Assembly: GCF_000142905.1 (NCBI RefSeq)
Contig: NW_013657662.1
Span: forward strand, 437,328-501,327
Origin: Thecamonas trahens ATCC 50062
Taxonomy: Eukaryota; Apusozoa; Apusomonadida; Apusomonadidae
Direction of reading: 5' to 3'
DNA: 64,000 bases
Shown here: positions 40,408 to 50,233 of the stretch, piece by piece
Layout of the letters: the number at the start of each line of letters is the position of its first letter
Position numbering within the stretch: position 1 is the first letter of the stretch
Notes under the pieces: generated by a model
The model's database searches: none
The model's input: only the letters and a program-made list of their open reading frames with translations
Told to the model about the DNA's origin: nothing
Translations under genes and position numbers: made by a program

Positions 40408-41844
40408 ATGTCTGCTGAGACCTTTGACCCCGCCCGCAAGCTCAACGTCGTCATCATTGGCCACGTCGATGCTGGCAAGTCCACCATGACCGGCCGTCTC
40501 ATCTACGAGCTCGGCGGCATCGACGAGCGCGCCAAGGAGAAGCTCGAGCAGGCTGCTGCCGAGAACAACAAGGCCGGTTTCGCCTTTGCCTACTTCATGG
40601 ACACGTCCAAGGAGGAGCGTGAGCGCGGTATCACCATCGACTGCCAGACGTCGTCGTTCCGCACCACCAACTACGACTACTCGATCACCGACGCCCCCGG
40701 TCATGCCGATTTTATCACTAACATGATCACCGGTGCCGGCCAGGCTGACGTCGCGGTCCTCATGGTCCCGGCTGACGGTAACTTCGAGGCATCGATTGCC
40801 AAGCCGTCCGGCATGATGGCTGGTGGCCAGACCCGCCAGCACGCCAACCTCGCCAACCTGCTCGGCATCAAGCAGCTCGTGGTTTGCGTCAACAAGATGG
40901 ATTCGTCTGAGGGCGGCGCCTACAACGAGGCTCGTTTCAACGAGATCCGCGATGAGGTCTCGCGCATGATCGACGAGGCTGGCTTCCACTCGGCCACTGT
41001 CCCGATCATCCCGGTTTCCGGCTGGGTTGGTGACAACCTCACCTCGCCGACCGAGAACATGCCGTGGTACAACGGCTGGTCCGGCCGGTACGGCTACACC
41101 GCCAAGCGCAAGAAGAAGGGCTTCGAGATTGTCGGCGGCACCGAGATCAAGGGCAAGACCCTTGTCGAGGCGCTCGACAACTACATGCGCATCCCCGACC
41201 GTGACGCCAACGGCCCGCTCCACCTTTCGGTTTCGGGCTCGCGCCTCATCCCGGGCCAGGGTCTCGTGACCATGGGCCGGATTGAGATCGGTACCATCCG
41301 CAAGGACGACGTCGTCGCGCTCGCGCGCAACGGCCTGTCTGGCAAGACCTTCTCGATCCAGATGCACCACCAGGACGTGGACGCCGGTATTGCTGGCTTC
41401 AACGTTGGCATTGTGGTCAAGTTCCCGAAGGGCACCAAGCCGAAGCAGGTCAAGCGTGGTGACCTCCTGTACCGCCCGGCTGACTACGCCGACAAGCAGG
41501 AGCTCCTCCCGCGCCGCGTCAAGTCGTTCCGCGCCATGATCCGCGTGCAGAACCACCCTGGTGACCTCAAGGTCGGCTTCTGCCCGCAGATGTGCGTGCG
41601 TACCGGCCGGTGCGCTTCGCGCATTTCGGAGATCCACTGGGTGATGGGCAAGCGCACTGCTGGCCAGAAGCTCGAGAACCCGGAGTTCGTCCGCAAGCAC
41701 GAGATGGCCGAGATCACCTTCGAGCCGCAGGGCTTCCTCTACTGCGAGACCTTTGAGCGCTCGGAGTCGTACGGCCGTGTTGCCGGCCTCGAGTCGAAGA
41801 CCCTTGTCTTCATGGGCAAGATCATCGATGTTGAGTACGCTTAA
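40408..41844 (+). CDS. EFL: EF-like GTPase (EFL), copy 1
   Basis: A 478-residue translational GTPase that brings aminoacyl-tRNA to the ribosome in lineages using EFL in place of EF-1alpha. GTPase motifs are GHVDAGKS (residues 18-25), DAPGH (about 93) and NKMD (about 168). EFL-type features separate it from EF-1alpha: [44 protein letters not shown] in domain 2 and HEMAEITFEPQ in domain 3. The copy is intact. Strong C or G preference at third positions fits high expression. It is the first of a tandem pair, with a third copy at 60474. Copy 1 differs from copies 2 and 3 at several silent sites (for example CGC against CGT in IDERA). Confidence 0.95.
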   Translation: MSAETFDPARKLNVVIIGHVDAGKSTMTGRLIYELGGIDERAKEKLEQAAAENNKAGFAFAYFMDTSKEERERGITIDCQTSSFRTTNYDYSITDAPGHADFITNMITGAGQADVAVLMVPADGNFEASIAKPSGMMAGGQTRQHANLANLLGIKQLVVCVNKMDSSEGGAYNEARFNEIRDEVSRMIDEAGFHSATVPIIPVSGWVGDNLTSPTENMPWYNGWSGRYGYTAKRKKKGFEIVGGTEIKGKTLVEALDNYMRIPDRDANGPLHLSVSGSRLIPGQGLVTMGRIEIGTIRKDDVVALARNGLSGKTFSIQMHHQDVDAGIAGFNVGIVVKFPKGTKPKQVKRGDLLYRPADYADKQELLPRRVKSFRAMIRVQNHPGDLKVGFCPQMCVRTGRCASRISEIHWVMGKRTAGQKLENPEFVRKHEMAEITFEPQGFLYCETFERSESYGRVAGLESKTLVFMGKIIDVEYA

Positions 41845-42106
41845 ATCGGACCACTTTTGGACACGAGGGAAGAGATGGGAATGAGCGAGAGAGAGTTGAT
41901 CGCGAGTGGTGCGCGATGTGAGCGAGCAGATGGTTGCGGGCGGGCTCGGGCGTGGGTGCGGGTGCGGGGACATTCGTTTGGACAAAGTGGACGGAACGCG
42001 AAAAAATATTCGCCATCCACAATCCACAATCCCACAACTTCTTCCCCCGCGACCCGACCCCCCCACGGACAACACACCGCACCACTTATCTTAGACCGAA
42101 GCAAAC

Positions 42107-43542
42107 ATGTCTGCTGAGACCTTTGACCCCGCCCGCAAGCTCAACGTCGTCATCATTGGCCACGTCGATGCTGGCAAGTCCACCATGACCGGCCGTCTCA
42201 TCTACGAGCTCGGCGGCATCGACGAGCGTGCCAAGGAGAAGCTCGAGCAGGCTGCTGCCGAGAACAACAAGGCCGGTTTCGCCTTTGCCTACTTCATGGA
42301 CACGTCCAAGGAGGAGCGTGAGCGCGGTATCACCATCGACTGCCAGACGTCGTCGTTCCGCACCACCAACTACGACTACTCGATCACCGACGCCCCCGGT
42401 CATGCCGATTTTATCACGAACATGATCACCGGTGCCGGCCAGGCTGACGTCGCGGTCCTCATGGTCCCGGCTGACGGTAACTTCGAGGCATCGATTGCCA
42501 AGCCGTCCGGCATGATGGCTGGTGGCCAGACCCGCCAGCACGCCAACCTCGCCAACCTGCTCGGCATCAAGCAGCTCGTGGTTTGCGTCAACAAGATGGA
42601 TTCGTCGAGGGCGGCGCCTACAACGAGGCTCGTTTCAACGAGATCCGCGATGAGGTCTCGCGCATGATCGACGAGGCTGGCTTCCACTCGGCCACTGTCC
42701 CGATCATCCCGGTTTCCGGCTGGGTTGGTGACAACCTCACCTCGCCGACCGAGAACATGCCGTGGTACAACGGCTGGTCCGGCCGGTACGGCTACACCGC
42801 CAAGCGCAAGAAGAAGGGCTTCGAGATTGTCGGCGGCACCGAGATCAAGGGCAAGACCCTTGTCGAGGCGCTCGACAACTACATGCGCATCCCCGACCGT
42901 GACGCCAACGGCCCGCTCCACCTTTCGGTTTCGGGCTCGCGCCTCATCCCGGGCCAGGGTCTCGTGACCATGGGCCGGATTGAGATCGGTACCATCCGCA
43001 AGGACGACGTCGTCGCGCTCGCGCGCAACGGCCTGTCTGGCAAGACCTTCTCGATCCAGATGCACCACCAGGACGTGGACGCCGGTATTGCTGGCTTCAA
43101 CGTCGGCATTGTGGTCAAGTTCCCGAAGGGCACCAAGCCGAAGCAGGTCAAGCGTGGTGACCTCCTGTACCGCCCGGCTGACTACGCCGACAAGCAGGAG
43201 CTCCTCCCGCGCCGTGTCAAGTCGTTCCGCGCCATGATCCGCGTGCAGAACCACCCTGGTGACCTCAAGGTCGGCTTCTGCCCGCAGATGTGCGTGCGTA
43301 CCGGCCGGTGCGCTTCGCGCATTTCGGAGATCCACTGGGTGATGGGCAAGCGCACTGCTGGCCAGAAGCTCGAGAACCCGGAGTTCGTCCGCAAGCACGA
43401 GATGGCCGAGATCACCTTCGAGCCGCAGGGCTTCCTCTACTGCGAGACCTTTGAGCGCTCGGAGTCGTACGGCCGTGTTGCCGGCCTCGAGTCGAAGACC
43501 CTTGTCTTCATGGGCAAGATCATCGATGTTGAGTACGCTTAA
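42107..43542 (+). pseudogene. EFL: EF-like GTPase (EFL), copy 2, one-base deletion
   Basis: Nearly identical to copy 1 but one base short. Near 42605, GATTCGTCGAGGGC replaces GATTCGTCTGAGGGC (copy 1) or GATTCGTCGGAGGGC (copy 3). The frame therefore breaks after VNKMDSS, just beyond the G4 motif, and the rest (GGAYNEARF onward) is intact in another frame to the same stop. The remaining sequence shows no further damage and silent sites are as clean as in the other copies. So the deletion is either very recent or a consensus error in nearly identical repeats. If real, the product would lack domains 2 and 3. Confidence 0.85.
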
Positions 43543-43804
43543 ATCGGACCACTTTTGGACACGAGGGAAGAGATGGGAATGAGCGAGAGAGAGTCGATCG
43601 CGAGTGGTGCGTGATGTGAGCGAGCAGATGGTTGCGGGCGGGCAAGGGCGGGGCGGGTGCAGGCGCGGTGACGTTCGTTTGGACACATATCACATCAATC
43701 ACGTGCATCACAAACCATCCTGTAGACAGCCCCACCCACACACCCAACGCGGTGAGGTGACACGCCCACGCACATTACCTCTCGCCATCAGTAACACACC
43801 CATC
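43543..43804. other. Intergenic region, EFL copy 2 3' flank and promoter of the next gene
   Basis: The first 140 bases are duplicated EFL 3' flank; homology to the copy 1 flank ends near 43683. The rest is the probable promoter and leader of the beta-propeller membrane protein. Confidence 0.6.
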
Positions 43805-45556
43805 ATGAGTATCATGTTGCTTGTCATCTGTTGCGTCATTATTATTAGTGTGGAGGGTATGACCGCCGACTTTGCGAGGAACAACTCGTTGACGTGGACG
43901 ACGCCGCAAGGAGGAGCGACACGGAGCGGAGCTGGACCCATGCCGATGACTATGTATGGACCATTGTACACATCATGGAGCAGGTCAACAAGTGTCAACG
44001 CCTTCAATACTATGGTTATTGGTTCCGTCGAAGGTTCTACCAAACTGGTTGCTCTCACCGATGTGGCTTTGAGTGTCTGGGATGTCGAGTCTGGTTCCCT
44101 TGATTATCAATACACGGTTTATCGTTGGCTCGGCTCGCATCAGTTGCAAGGCATCGCTCTCTGGCCAACTCTAGCTGGAAAGGGGGATACCCTTGTGGCA
44201 TCTGTCTCTAACTCTGGCGCTGACGTCTTGTACCTCCGCGTCAATGTTGCTGCTTGGGAGCTCAAGACTGGTCAGCCGATCTGGTTCTTCACCCCAAAGG
44301 CGCCTGTTGCCGGCACTTCCATTAGTGGCATCTCGTGCGTGGCTGCCGTGGCTTCCTCTGCAGCTCCTCCTCCACCTGTCTGGTGTCTCGGCGGCTTGTT
44401 TGTCAACCAACGATCGTACATCAATACCACTCTTTACGAGCTTGATGCTTCATCCGGCAAGGTCCTTGCCGAGACGCTGCTCTTTCAGCGCTCCAACGGA
44501 TTCTACCTCGACACGAGTGAGGGTGCGAGTCCGACGCTCTCAGCGGATGGCTCGATGCTGTATGTTGCATACGGCGAGTACTCGGTGATTACTACAGGCT
44601 CGACCCGTGTCGCTGCCTACGATCTCGCCGGCGGCGTGCCTGCCCTCAAGTGGTCGGTCTCCACCGGGCTGATGGACGACCAGATTCCAGCCCTTGCCAT
44701 TGTTGTTGTCTCGCCGACTCGGCTGGCAGTCGGCCTACAATCGGGCAAGTCGAGCCCAAACCCCTCGAGCGTCGTGATTCTCGATGCGGAGACTGGTGCC
44801 ACCATCGGCGAGGAGGAGGTCGAGGACGCACTTGCGTATGTGGTCGGCAAGGGCAACATGGTGTACGCAGGTGGAGCATTCGACACGGTTGTGGCCATCG
44901 ACTTGCGCAACAGCGGCATGAAGACTTCGCGGATCATACTGCCGTCGGCCTCGGCGACTACCTCGGCCATTCTCGGCTCGAACGGTGCGCTCGTCTTCCA
45001 GCTCGTTCACCTCGACGCGAGCTGCTACTTTTACTATCTCGACGCGGACTCGGGCACGCCTGTGGCGTGGTCGTCGACCGAGTGCGATGGTACCGGGCTT
45101 GCCGCTACTGATCATCTCCTCTTCCGTGGCAACAACTTTGAGGTGACGGCCGACTGCCTGGTCGAGCCGTGCCCGAGGATTGCACCTCCGCCGCCGCCGG
45201 CTCCGTGGACGCCCGATTATTATCCGCCGCCATCACCGTGGTTCCCATGGCACACGGTGGCCATCATGGGTGCGGCTGTGGTCATTGCACTTGCTATCGG
45301 TGCCATCTTTGTCATCCGGTCTCGCTATCGCCGGCGGATGAGTTACGGGCCGCTTCTCGAGCAGCCCGGCTACGTCAGCGGCCAAGGTCCAGTGATCGGA
45401 AGCGGATATGTGGGACCGGCGCCGGCGCCTGAATCGGGGCTTACACCGCCATCGTATTCCACTAACTACGGCGGGGTGGCGCCTGTGGCAGGCGGAGTGG
45501 TGGCTGCGGGCGAGGCGCCCCCGGCATACACGCCAACTACCACAGGGACTGTCTAG
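43805..45556 (+). CDS. Type I membrane protein with PQQ-like beta-propeller ectodomain
   Basis: A 583-residue protein. It has a signal peptide (MSIMLLVICCVIIISVEGM), an ectodomain of about 480 residues, a Pro-rich stalk (APPPPPAPWTPDYYPPPSPW), one transmembrane helix (HTVAIMGAAVVIALAIGAIF), a basic stop-transfer RSRYRRR, and a Pro/Tyr/Gly-rich cytoplasmic tail with PPxY-like APPAYTP. The ectodomain has repeated blade-like units of the PQQ/quinoprotein type: LSVWDVESGSLDYQY, AAWELKTGQPIWFF, LYELDASSGKVLAETL, VVILDAETGATIGE and YYLDADSGTPVAWS. These D/E-x-x-(S/T)-G turns are typical of PQQ-like propellers, but catalytic residues of a dehydrogenase are not evident. Probably a surface receptor or adhesion protein. 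The ATG at 43805 begins the signal peptide. Confidence 0.65.
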   Translation: MSIMLLVICCVIIISVEGMTADFARNNSLTWTTPQGGATRSGAGPMPMTMYGPLYTSWSRSTSVNAFNTMVIGSVEGSTKLVALTDVALSVWDVESGSLDYQYTVYRWLGSHQLQGIALWPTLAGKGDTLVASVSNSGADVLYLRVNVAAWELKTGQPIWFFTPKAPVAGTSISGISCVAAVASSAAPPPPVWCLGGLFVNQRSYINTTLYELDASSGKVLAETLLFQRSNGFYLDTSEGASPTLSADGSMLYVAYGEYSVITTGSTRVAAYDLAGGVPALKWSVSTGLMDDQIPALAIVVVSPTRLAVGLQSGKSSPNPSSVVILDAETGATIGEEEVEDALAYVVGKGNMVYAGGAFDTVVAIDLRNSGMKTSRIILPSASATTSAILGSNGALVFQLVHLDASCYFYYLDADSGTPVAWSSTECDGTGLAATDHLLFRGNNFEVTADCLVEPCPRIAPPPPPAPWTPDYYPPPSPWFPWHTVAIMGAAVVIALAIGAIFVIRSRYRRRMSYGPLLEQPGYVSGQGPVIGSGYVGPAPAPESGLTPPSYSTNYGGVAPVAGGVVAAGEAPPAYTPTTTGTV

Positions 45557-45654
45557 ATCTTACACTCTGTGACTGTTTAGCCTGGTGAGCGCGACATTGA
45601 AGAGATGGGCAGCTTGTTGTGCGCCATCAGTATAAAGCCTGGGTGCTTCTTACT

Positions 45655-47714
45655 TTACCAAACGTCCTGCTGGTAGCGGCCGGCCTTTGCGAGCTTCTCC
45701 ATGTAGTACTTGGCCTTGTTCGGCTTGATGCCGGCGTTGTCGACGATGAGGGCTTCGAGGGCGGTGCGGACGTCGGCAGCCATGTTTTGGCATCGCCGCA
45801 GATGTACAGGTAGGCGTGCTGGTTGTGGATGAGGTCCCAAACCTGTGCGGCGTGCTCGGCAATCTTGTGCTGGACGTAGATCTTGGAGGGGCCGACACGC
45901 GAGAAGGCGATGTGGAGCGAGGAGAGGGTGCCTGAGGCCTGGTAGGCGTCGAGCTCGTCGGCGTAGAGGTAGTCGGTGTCAGGGGTGCGGCAGCCAAAGA
46001 AGAGGACGGTGGGCCCGAGGTCGGCACCTGCGGCGCGATCGGCGTCGCGGTCTTGGAGGAAGCCACGGAAGGGGGCGATGCCAGTGCCCGGGCCGACCAT
46101 GATGCACGGGGTGGCCGGGTTGGGCGGCGGGCGGAAGTGCGAGGTGCGGATGAAGATGTCGCAGGTGTCTGCACCCGGAGCGAGCGAAGCGAGGTAGTTT
46201 GTGGCGACGCCCTTGCGAAGGAGGCCCGATGCCGAGACGTACTGGAGAACGACGGCGGTAATGTGAACCGAGTTCGGGTGCTGCTTGTGCGACGACGAGA
46301 TCGAGTAGTAGCGCGGGATGAGCTTGGGCATGAGCTCGACAAAGTAGCCCATGTCGTCAAAGACAATCGAGTCAAAGCGGGCGAGGACGTCGTCGATGGT
46401 GGCGCAGCCGTCGACGACAAACGCCTTGTACTTGGCCTTGCCCGACTCGGAGCGCATGTCAACCATGTCCTCCAGCTCGGCGCGATGGGCGTCGTCAGAG
46501 GCAAGCTCAGCGAGAGCGCGGAGGACGTAGCGCGACGGCGGGGTGGTGATGTCGACATACTTTGTGACGACGTTGCGGAAGGTGGTGGCACCCGGAAAGT
46601 ACGGCTTCTGGGCGGCGTCGACGGGCGGCATCTCGAGCACGATCTCCGGGTCAAAACCGAGGCGGCCGATGACGGCGTCAACTAGCTCGGGGTCGTTGTG
46701 CGGGAGGACACCGAGGTGGTCGCCGGTCTCGTAGCTGAGGCCTGAGCCGGAGAGGTCAAAGTGGACAAGGCGACACGAGCGGTCCGATGCCTGGCCATGG
46801 AGCTCGACGTTGGCGGTGATGAGGGCTGGGAACGGGTGGCGTGCGTCAAAAGTGCCCGGGGCCGGTGGGGTCGGCGGCTGCGGAAGCGATGGGAGGATGC
46901 GGGTCTCGTAGAGGCGGATGAGCGAGTTGTCGGCCATGTCGAGGTCGACGCCGAGGACCTCGACAAGGGTCGGCCAGAGCTCGGTCTGCCACGCCAGAAA
47001 GTCCTCCTCCATCTGGCCGTCCTCATCACCCTCACCACGGACGTAGACGCGCGAGCCGCCGAGACGCTCGATGTGCTCGTCGACGGAGCGGCCCATAAAC
47101 TGGTAGTGCTCGTAGGTCTTGTTGCCGAGGGCAAAGACGGTGAACTGGAGGCCTTCGAGAGCATCCTCATCCGCTTCTTCGGTCAACCACTCGTGGAACT
47201 CGACAGCTGAGTCTGTCGGCTCGCCCTCGCCGTAGGTAGCGACGACAAAGCAGGCGACAGCCTCTGCGCCCAGAGACGCGAGCGATTCAAACTCGATGGA
47301 ATCGACATCAAGAACGAGAGGAACACACGCATGACGACGAGACTCTGCAGCGAGACGCTGAGCAAAGTCTTCCGAGGTACCTGTTTGAGTACCGTAAATG
47401 AGAATGAGATTAGCACCAGCATCGGCGGCGGCGGCCGCCACGTCCTTCTTGCCCGACCAGCTTCCCGATTTGCCAGAACCACCAGCACGAACAGCAGCCA
47501 CACCAGAGAAGCTAGGGACTCTGGTAGAAGCAGAAGCAGATGTAGGACGAAAGCAAAGGTACCAAACAGCAAAGGCAATGGCAGATGCAATGATCATAGG
47601 TCCCATCAATGACTCTCCACCTGGTCCACTCTCACCTGCCACGGCTGCTGCTGCTGCCGCGGCTGCCGCGGCTGCTGACCCCGCATCGTCACCCACCGTA
47701 GCCAACACACTCAT
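45655..47714 (-). CDS. POR: NADPH-cytochrome P450 reductase (1-base frameshift near the end)
   Basis: The ER flavoprotein that passes electrons from NADPH through FAD and FMN to P450s and other acceptors. After an Ala-rich lumenal N-terminus and one anchor (MIIASAIAFAVWYLCF) come the FMN domain (LIYGTQTGTSEDFAQRL, YGEGEPTDSA, ALGNKTYEHY), the FAD domain (RYYSISSS) and the NADPH domain (GPGTGIAPFRGFLQDR, CRTPDTDYLYADEL, YICGDAK). The frame breaks at AAAA near 45790. With one more A it continues as CGDAKNMAADVRTALEALIV and ends YMEKLAKAGRYQQDVW, the normal family C-terminus including the aromatic Trp that stacks on FAD. The restored length is 686 residues. The ATG at 47714 gives a typical start; 47777 is an alternative. 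The b5 reductase gene lies 490 bases upstream on the same strand. Confidence 0.94.
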
Positions 47715-48201
47715 GGCGCTACAGAGTCCAGTCACTCCCACAACTTGGAAAAAACAAGCTACACTCTTTCGCGTCATTGTCCTCGTTCTTGTCGTCTGCT
47801 TGCGCGTCACTTGTGTCAACTTGGTTGGGTGTATGGCCTTGAAGAGGTAAGGGCCGTCACGGGAGGGGAGGTGCTGTCGGAGCGCGTCGTTGGCTGTGTG
47901 GCGAATTTGGCTGCGAATTTGTGGAAATGTCGCGCTTGCGCTGCCGGCTGTGACCAGGGTGTGATGATGCTTATAGCTTGCCACGACTGAGGGGGGGGGA
48001 GGGGGGGAGAGGGGGGGGGGTGGAAGGGAGGGAGGGAGGGAGGGAGGTTTGGTTAAGATCGAGGGTGTTGATGAGGGTGTTGATGAGGGGGATCATGGCG
48101 ATCGCGAGGACGACAAGGTCAAGAGTGTCGTTGGCTGGGCCGAGGTAGGGATGGGGAGAGGGAGGGTGGGGTGGGAGGTAGCTTGATGTGGGGTTTCATG
48201 A
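47715..48201. other. Intergenic region with G-rich tracts
   Basis: Promoter side of the P450 reductase. G runs and (GGGA)n at 47991-48047, then a GATGAGGGTGTT repeat near 48060-48090. No gene seen. Confidence 0.55.
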
Positions 48202-49248
48202 CTAGAAGGCAAATACCTGCTTGCCGTCCGTGGCAAAGCCCAGGTCGGCGGCGATGGACTTCATGGCCTTGACCATCGGCTTGGGCCCGCAGAGCAGCAT
48301 GCGGGTGGCCGGCGAGGCCGGCGGGAGCCAGGCCTGGATCATGTCGGCCGAGACGTAGCCAACGCCGCCGTCCCATTCGGGGCTCGGCGGGTTGTTGAGC
48401 ACGTAGTAGACCGAGAACTGGTCCGGGTAGGTGGCAGCGAGCGAGTCAAGATCGTCCTTGAGCAGGATGTCCTCGTAGTTGACGTTGGCAAAGATGAGGT
48501 TGAGCTTGGTGGTGTCCTCGGGATCCTCCAGCACTGCGGTGATGATCTGGAGCATGGGAGTGATGCCAGTTCCGCCGGCAATCATGCCGAGGGCGTCGGC
48601 CATGCCGCGGACGTACTTGAAGCGGCCCTTGGGCCCCTTGACGGCGATCTCATCGCCAGGCGCCATACGGTCGACATGAGTCGACATCTTGCCACCCGGG
48701 TAGACCTTGATGACCAGGTCAAAGTAGCCAAGATCGGCGTCGCCCGAGACCGGGGTGTACTGGCGAGTCACCCGCTTGCCGTCGATCTCAGCCGAGAGAA
48801 AGAGGTGCTGGCCGATGGGGAGGCCGAGAACGTCGTCAGGATGCGGCAGAGCAAACCGATAGACAGCCGTGTTGTGCGTCAGCGGAATGCGCTCGAGGAG
48901 TCTGAAAAAGCTGTAACTCTTCCCGTCGAGCACCACCGAGCCCTTCTCTTGCCCTTGCGCCATCTTGTTTCCCTTCCCTAGCTCGAGCCAAGCCTTCAAA
49001 GCCGGAGTCTCTGTCGTCCAAGCCAGAACCGGACGAACTCTTCCACAATCTCCACTCTTTGTCTGAATCTCTTCTTCAGAACTCGATCCCTGTCCCCGAG
49101 CCGAACTCGCACCACATGCCGTCGCCGCTGCGGCCTGATCCCCTCCCGTCCGAGCCGAGCCACTGGAAGCCTGCCGCGCTACCGGTGCGCTCACTAGCGC
49201 AGTATGAAGATGCCTAAGGAGCGAGAGATGTGCACGCGGCCGCAGCAT
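48202..49248 (-). CDS. NADH-cytochrome b5 reductase
   Basis: A 348-residue FAD enzyme that transfers electrons from NADH to cytochrome b5, used by fatty acid desaturation, elongation and sterol synthesis. Motifs in order: RFALPHPDDVLGLPIGQHLF, the FAD-binding RQYTPVS, PGGKMSTHVDRMAPGDE, the NADH-binding GGTGITPMLQII, CGPKPMVKAM and the C-terminal VFAF. The first 100 residues exceed the usual length. They begin MLRPRAHLSLLRHLHTALVS, a strong mitochondrial targeting pattern, so an outer-membrane or intermembrane-space form is possible. An internal ATG at the MAQGQEK site would give a shorter cytosolic or ER form. It is the neighbour of P450 reductase on the same strand, so two diaphorases feeding ER electron carriers are adjacent. 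Confidence 0.92.
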   Translation of the reverse strand: MLRPRAHLSLLRHLHTALVSAPVARQASSGSARTGGDQAAAATACGASSARGQGSSSEEEIQTKSGDCGRVRPVLAWTTETPALKAWLELGKGNKMAQGQEKGSVVLDGKSYSFFRLLERIPLTHNTAVYRFALPHPDDVLGLPIGQHLFLSAEIDGKRVTRQYTPVSGDADLGYFDLVIKVYPGGKMSTHVDRMAPGDEIAVKGPKGRFKYVRGMADALGMIAGGTGITPMLQIITAVLEDPEDTTKLNLIFANVNYEDILLKDDLDSLAATYPDQFSVYYVLNNPPSPEWDGGVGYVSADMIQAWLPPASPATRMLLCGPKPMVKAMKSIAADLGFATDGKQVFAF

Positions 49249-49660
49249 CCTTTCTTCTTGTTGTGCGTCGAGTGGTACGAGCTCCCGCTGTCTGGGTGGG
49301 CTTGGGGTGGGCGGGTCGGTGTGGGGGGAGCTGGTGTTGACGTGGCGCTCGCCGAGTGGCGGCGGCGAGGGTCGGGCTGATCGATGGCGGGGCGGTTCAG
49401 ATCGGCGTCTGCAAGGGCGCCATTTGGTGCTGGTGGTGGTGATGGTGTGGTGTGGTGTGGTGTGGTGTGTGTGGGGGGGTGGGGTGGGGTGGGGTGGGGG
49501 GGGGGTGGGGGATGACGATGATGGTGATGATGGCGATGACTATGATGATGACTATGATGATGATGACGAGGTTATCACAACGATGATCAAGACCATTGTC
49601 GTGACTATCATGTTCATCTTCTACAATGCTTGTCATTCTGTTCCTCACGCATGTGCGCCC

Positions 49661-49818
49661 GCCGTTTGCTGCAAAGTAACCAAAACCGACCATGTCTGAC
49701 CTCAGCCAGGCGCGCCGTCGTCGCGCTGCGTCATCGTCCGCCGTTTGCTGCAAAGTAACCAATACCGACCATGTCTGACCTCAGCCAGGCGCGCCGTCGT
49801 CGAGCTGCGTCATCGTCA
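49661..49818 (+). repeat. 79-base tandem duplication carrying a start codon
   Basis: Two nearly identical units (49661-49739 and 49740-49818), each with GCCGTTTGCTGCAAAGTAAC and an ATG (49692 and 49771) followed by MSDLSQARRRRAASSS. Only the second leads into the long frame. Confidence 0.9.
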
Positions 49819-50232
49819 TCACCTTCACCTCGCGAGTCGAGCTACCAGTTTGATCATCGCGAGTCGAGCAGCCAGCTTGATCATCGCGAGTCGTCATCAC
49901 CTTCACCTCGCGAGTCGAGCAACCAGCTTGATCATCGCGAGTCGAGCAGCCAGCTTGATCATCGCGAGTCGAGCAGCCAGTTTGATCATCGCGAGTCGAG
50001 CAGCCAGCTTGATCATCGCGAGTCGAGCAACCAGCTTGATCGTCACCTTCATCTCGCAAGTCGAGCAGCCAACTTGATCATCGCGAGCCGAGCAGCCAGC
50101 TTGATCGTCACCTTCACCTCGCGAGTTTTGAGCCGAGTGACAGCTCGACGACGGGCCCTGTCCGGTGCGGTGGGCATAGAGGGGAGAGACAACGGTAGGG
50201 ATAGACTCGACTTTGGTTTTGAAAGGAGGTAG
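49771..50232 (+). CDS. Possible small protein with HRESSSQLD nonapeptide repeats
   Basis: A frame of 153 residues whose N-terminus MSDLSQARRRRAASSSSPSP is followed by about eight copies of a nonapeptide HRESS(S/N)Q(L/F)D, coded by a 27-base minisatellite. It then shifts into a different register of the repeat and continues to a basic end. It ends one base before the AGPS start codon. The polar, phosphorylatable repeat and clean ATG allow it to be a real small protein, but it may equally be non-coding satellite DNA. No family recognised. Confidence 0.25.
   Translation: MSDLSQARRRRAASSSSPSPRESSYQFDHRESSSQLDHRESSSPSPRESSNQLDHRESSSQLDHRESSSQFDHRESSSQLDHRESSNQLDRHLHLASRAANLIIASRAASLIVTFTSRVLSRVTARRRALSGAVGIEGRDNGRDRLDFGFERR
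49830..50125 (+). repeat. 27-base minisatellite
   Basis: About ten copies of a 27-base unit CGCGAGTCGAGCAGCCAGCT plus TGATCAT, with two interruptions by TCACCTTCACCT. Each unit contains the palindromes TGATCA and TCGCGA. Confidence 0.93.
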
Positions 50233-50233
50233 T

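Larger units (their letters stand above)
40286..43683 (+). repeat. Tandem duplication of an EFL gene, unit 1699 bases
   Basis: Two adjacent units (about 40286-41984 and 41985-43683), each holding the same 5' leader, the EFL coding sequence and about 140 bases of 3' flank. The flank begins ATCGGACCACTTTTGGACAC. Offsets are constant at 1699 until the one-base deletion in the second copy. Confidence 0.93.
49249..50233. other. Intergenic region with satellites and a small repeat-bearing frame
   Basis: Between the divergent b5 reductase and AGPS genes. It holds a GTGTG/GGGGT-rich tract at 49437-49512, a GATGAT tract at 49514-49570, a 79-base tandem duplication and a 27-base minisatellite, described separately. 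Confidence 0.6.

Noticed and set aside
40408-41844. Calling the GTPase EF-1alpha
   Set aside because: Domain 1 to 3 signature stretches match EFL, and typical EF-1alpha motifs such as the GEFEAGISKDGQTREH segment are replaced.
40387-42075. Long antisense frames over the EFL genes (also 42400-43686 and 60453-61970)
   Set aside because: They mirror the strong codon bias of EFL in GC-rich DNA, have no independent homology and repeat exactly with the gene copies.
49830-50125. CRISPR-like array
   Set aside because: The 27-base units are contiguous with no unique spacers, in a eukaryotic genome; it is a minisatellite.
50213-50233. Upstream TTG start for AGPS
   Set aside because: The ATG at 50234 is seven codons downstream and eukaryotic initiation at TTG is unlikely.
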